Below, piece after piece: positions 61,526 to 63,818 of a stretch of DNA of 63,818 bases. The notes under the pieces were generated by a model. That model was not told the origin of the DNA. It searched no databases and saw only the letters and a list, made by a program, of their open reading frames with translations. Within the stretch, counting starts at the first letter, position 1. Each line of letters opens with the position of its first letter. Made by a program: the position numbers and the translations under genes. This DNA is from Deltaproteobacteria bacterium (GTDB lineage: Bacteria > Myxococcota_A > Polyangia > Polyangiales > Polyangiaceae): NCBI GenBank assembly GCA_003235365.1, contig QJWJ01000111.1, positions 1 through 63,818 of the forward strand, written 5' to 3'.

Positions 61526-61719
61526 CGGTTTGGCTCCTCGAGGCGCGTTGTTTGCTGCCTCCAGCCATTTGAACCGTTGCTCGGCCCTTTCTTACTGAAC
61601 TGCTATCGTTTTGCAGTCCGACGCTGCCCGTCGTTCTGACGGCGCTGCGCACCACGCCTTTGCGCACTACGCCAGGCGCAGGAGTTCATCGGCGTTGTGC
61701 GCTCACTGAGTGTCCCGTG

Positions 61720-62073
61720 TCACTGAGTTTCGTCGCCGTCGCCGTCGCCATCGCCGTCGCCATTGCCGTTGCCGTCGCATACGCAGCGCAGCCATTCGAA
61801 GTCATCGCTGCAAGTGGTCATCCCCAATACGTTCAGCGCGCACTCACACGTCCGCGTCTCCTGCGGAAAGCACGGCGCGCCCGCTTCCAGGGTCTTCCAG
61901 AACTCGCCGATCACGTCGCGCCCCGCGTTGGCGGTGGGTGCACTGGCATCGACGTCGGTGAAATGCCCGGCGTCTCCCGCGTCAGAGGGATCCTCGTGTC
62001 CCTCCCGTTGCGGCAGACAGCCGAGGAGCGAGAGGCTGAAGGACAATGAAACGATGTGCTTGCCACGGCGCAT
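61720..62073 (-). CDS. Small lipoprotein with Asp-Gly repeat tail
   Basis: This is a 117-residue protein. The signal HIVSLSFSLSLLGC marks a lipoprotein. A Cys-rich middle (CFPQETRTCECALNVLGMT and CSDDFEWLRCVC) is followed by a simple GNGDGDGDG repeat encoded by a CGTCGC-type microsatellite. No domain is recognised. It lies 23 bases downstream of the VWA gene and is likely in the same operon. Confidence 0.72.
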   Translation of the reverse strand: MRRGKHIVSLSFSLSLLGCLPQREGHEDPSDAGDAGHFTDVDASAPTANAGRDVIGEFWKTLEAGAPCFPQETRTCECALNVLGMTTCSDDFEWLRCVCDGNGNGDGDGDGDGDETQ

Positions 62074-62096
62074 GAAAGGATCCTTACGTCGCGTAA

Positions 62097-63818
62097 CTAC
62101 TGTGTGGCAGCGACGAGATCGGCCACGAAGCTAAACTGCGTCCTGATCTCATCGGGGGACCCTGGCAGCGTCACGAGTTCGCCCGAAACGCTGTAGCGGC
62201 CGTTGGTAGGCGGAGCAGGATAGGTCGCCTCTCCAATTACGGTCACCCTCCCAAGCGAAATGCCCGCGGAGACGCCATCGAAGGTGGTTGCCAGGCCGTC
62301 CGCGTCGCTGGCCAGCGCGAAGCCGCCACCGGTGCGTTGGCCCAGATCTGAGAGCGTAGTGAAGTCGAGCTGAGACCCCAGCCCGACAGCGAAGATGGGC
62401 GTTTGCCGGGACTGCGCACGCTGTATCACAGTCTCCGCGAGGCTGGTGCTGTCGGCGACGCCGTCAGTCAGGACGACTATCACGCCGCCCTCGGCGAGTT
62501 CACCGTCGAGCATCCCGAGACCATCGAGGAGGGACTCGAACAGAGGTGTCCCGCCTTCCTCCGTCAACAGTGTCAACGCCTCCTTCAGCGCGGTCGTATC
62601 GTCCGTAAACGGCTGCAGCTCTCTCGATGCGCTGTGCGGGGCGGTCGTGCCCACACCGAAGTCCAAGAACGCCACCTTGTCGCCACCGGACACGCGTGAG
62701 ATCAGTGCTTCTCCCCCCGCGCGTCTTCCGACAGCGTTCGGATCGCTGTCGGTCATGCTGCCCGATGAGTCGAAGATGACCACCGCGGTCAAGCCTTCGG
62801 TCTTCGGTGGCTGCTCGACCTCGACACGCAGCACGCTCGTCTCGAGCTCGATGTTCTCGCCCCCGTTCGTCGAAGCCATCGCGGTGTTTGCGAATGCGAA
62901 GTGGTCTCCGGTGAGGTCTTGGCCCACGAAGTTACCATCCGCGTCCTGCGGCGATACGGCGATCTCGAGCAACCCCATCTCGCCGGACAAGTCGCCGCTG
63001 GCGAAAACCAACACCGCGTCGTCTGGCGGTACGTCGAGCGTTGGGGGCGGCTCGCAGATCTGGGAGCTGAGCGAGCCCTCATCTTCGAACAGTACGGCTT
63101 GCGCTAGGGTCCGCTCGTAGTGCAGTTCGTAGAGCGTCTCGTCGATGATGGGCACGTCGAGGGTTAGACCCAGAGCTCCTTTCACCTGGGCGGCGACCTT
63201 GGTCTCGTAGTCGCAGAGCAGATCCGTAGAGAACCTTCCCAACATACTCGCGTTCAATGCTGTCGTCGGGCCGAAAGCGTCGTAGAGTTTCGTGCTGTGC
63301 TCGAACCCGAGGGTGAGATCCGCAGACAGGTCCATCCGATTGCTGGCATTCAGCGACGCGGTTGCCGTTCGATCGAGTTTGCTGAAAGGCTCCCACTCGG
63401 ATCCGTCGTAAGCGGTGCCAAACTCCAGCGCATAGGTCGCGCTCGCTTGGGCGTTGACCTCTGACGTCAGAGTGGCGTTGAGGTCCGTTGTTGCTTTTGG
63501 CGTGATGCTGTGTGAGAGGACCACGGGAATGCCACCCACGGGAACGACGTGGTCGAATTCGAAGCCGCGCCCGCCCGGTGGAACCAGCTTCATGAAGTCG
63601 ACGTGGCAACCGCCTGTCGCCCTTGCGGCGAAACCCAACTCGATCCCGCTTCGTAGTTCGCCGCGAACGGAGAACTCCGCGGCGTTTAGTCGCAACAGCC
63701 CGATATCGATGTGCGCAACGAATGATGGACTGAACTCGGCGAACGGCTCGATGTCGAGCCCTGTCGATGATAGCTCTCCGGTGCATTCCGCCAGGTTTGC
63801 AAGGCGTCCTATGCGCTT
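62097..63818 (-). CDS. VWA-domain secreted protein, 5' end cut by window
   Basis: The frame is open to the window edge, so the start is outside (no in-frame stop between 63695 and 63818). The C-terminal half contains a VWA domain with the metal-site loop VVIFDSSGSMTDSDPN, then IVVLTDGVADSTSLAE and PIFAVGLGSQ. The N-terminal part is strand-rich with a low-complexity start (for example LNATLTSEVNAQASATYAL). It is probably an extracellular binding protein. The small lipoprotein gene follows. Confidence 0.85.
   Translation of the reverse strand, partial: KRIGRLANLAECTGELSSTGLDIEPFAEFSPSFVAHIDIGLLRLNAAEFSVRGELRSGIELGFAARATGGCHVDFMKLVPPGGRGFEFDHVVPVGGIPVVLSHSITPKATTDLNATLTSEVNAQASATYALEFGTAYDGSEWEPFSKLDRTATASLNASNRMDLSADLTLGFEHSTKLYDAFGPTTALNASMLGRFSTDLLCDYETKVAAQVKGALGLTLDVPIIDETLYELHYERTLAQAVLFEDEGSLSSQICEPPPTLDVPPDDAVLVFASGDLSGEMGLLEIAVSPQDADGNFVGQDLTGDHFAFANTAMASTNGGENIELETSVLRVEVEQPPKTEGLTAVVIFDSSGSMTDSDPNAVGRRAGGEALISRVSGGDKVAFLDFGVGTTAPHSASRELQPFTDDTTALKEALTLLTEEGGTPLFESLLDGLGMLDGELAEGGVIVVLTDGVADSTSLAETVIQRAQSRQTPIFAVGLGSQLDFTTLSDLGQRTGGGFALASDADGLATTFDGVSAGISLGRVTVIGEATYPAPPTNGRYSVSGELVTLPGSPDEIRTQFSFVADLVAATQ

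Noticed and set aside
61729..61781. CGTCGC microsatellite as a separate element
   Set aside because: It lies wholly in the tail of a small lipoprotein gene and keeps frame; simple slippage explains it.

Overview
The window looks like part of a myxobacterial (Myxococcota, formerly Deltaproteobacteria) chromosome. It is GC-rich. It carries a Hanks-type Ser/Thr kinase fused to an AAA ATPase and TPR-like tail, many lipoproteins with long Pro/Thr/Glu/Gly linkers, DUF1552/DUF1592 proteins, ECF sigma factors and hybrid histidine kinases, a combination typical of Polyangia and Nannocystia. No rRNA, tRNA, CRISPR array, phage or transposase gene is visible. All domain calls come from reading the translated sequence; no database search was run.

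Layout. 0.1-7 kb: a dicarboxylate/amino-acid symporter, a LacI-type sensor fused to a GGDEF domain, and a methyltransferase divergent from an HxlR regulator. 7-14 kb: a divergent periplasmic nitrate reductase locus, with a tetraheme cytochrome, an NrfC-like iron-sulfur protein and an NrfD-like membrane protein on the minus strand, and napD, napA, a tetraheme tandem NapB and two small genes on the plus strand. 15-19 kb: a large PknK-like kinase. 19-28.5 kb: a tightly packed nine-gene minus-strand operon that reads as an unusual terpenoid pathway: polyprenyl diphosphate synthase, three unknown small proteins, a CrtC-like protein, an SCP2-like protein, a desaturase-like flavoenzyme, a small protein, and a squalene-hopene-cyclase-family protein whose DXDD acid motif looks degenerate.

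29-33 kb: lipoproteins and an ArsR/AHSA1/DUF1761 set with a clear double operator. 33-38 kb: a lipid region, with an alkyl-DHAP-synthase-like oxidase next to an operon of a small membrane protein, an Lgt-like transferase and a radical SAM protein resembling the Tes/Mss family that joins lipid tails. 38-43 kb: a ferritin-like lipoprotein and a DUF1552/DUF1592 pair. 43-47 kb and 52.7-57 kb: two paralogous four-gene modules (exported beta-rich protein, ECF sigma factor, membrane-anchored regulator, lipoprotein) separated by surface lipoproteins. 57-63.8 kb: a hybrid histidine kinase, a split ThDP enzyme with its halves in reverse order, and a VWA protein cut by the window end.

A structured repeat of about 150-158 bp, always in the same orientation, occurs four times (28.6, 30.3, 34.9 and 57.0 kb), plus one fragment at 55.7 kb. 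One copy supplies the last codons of the histidine kinase gene and another abuts a promoter. Two smaller repeat families are also present. The strongest candidates for undescribed biology are the terpenoid operon, the radical SAM/Lgt-like lipid operon, the tandem NapB, the duplicated sigma modules and the structured repeat.
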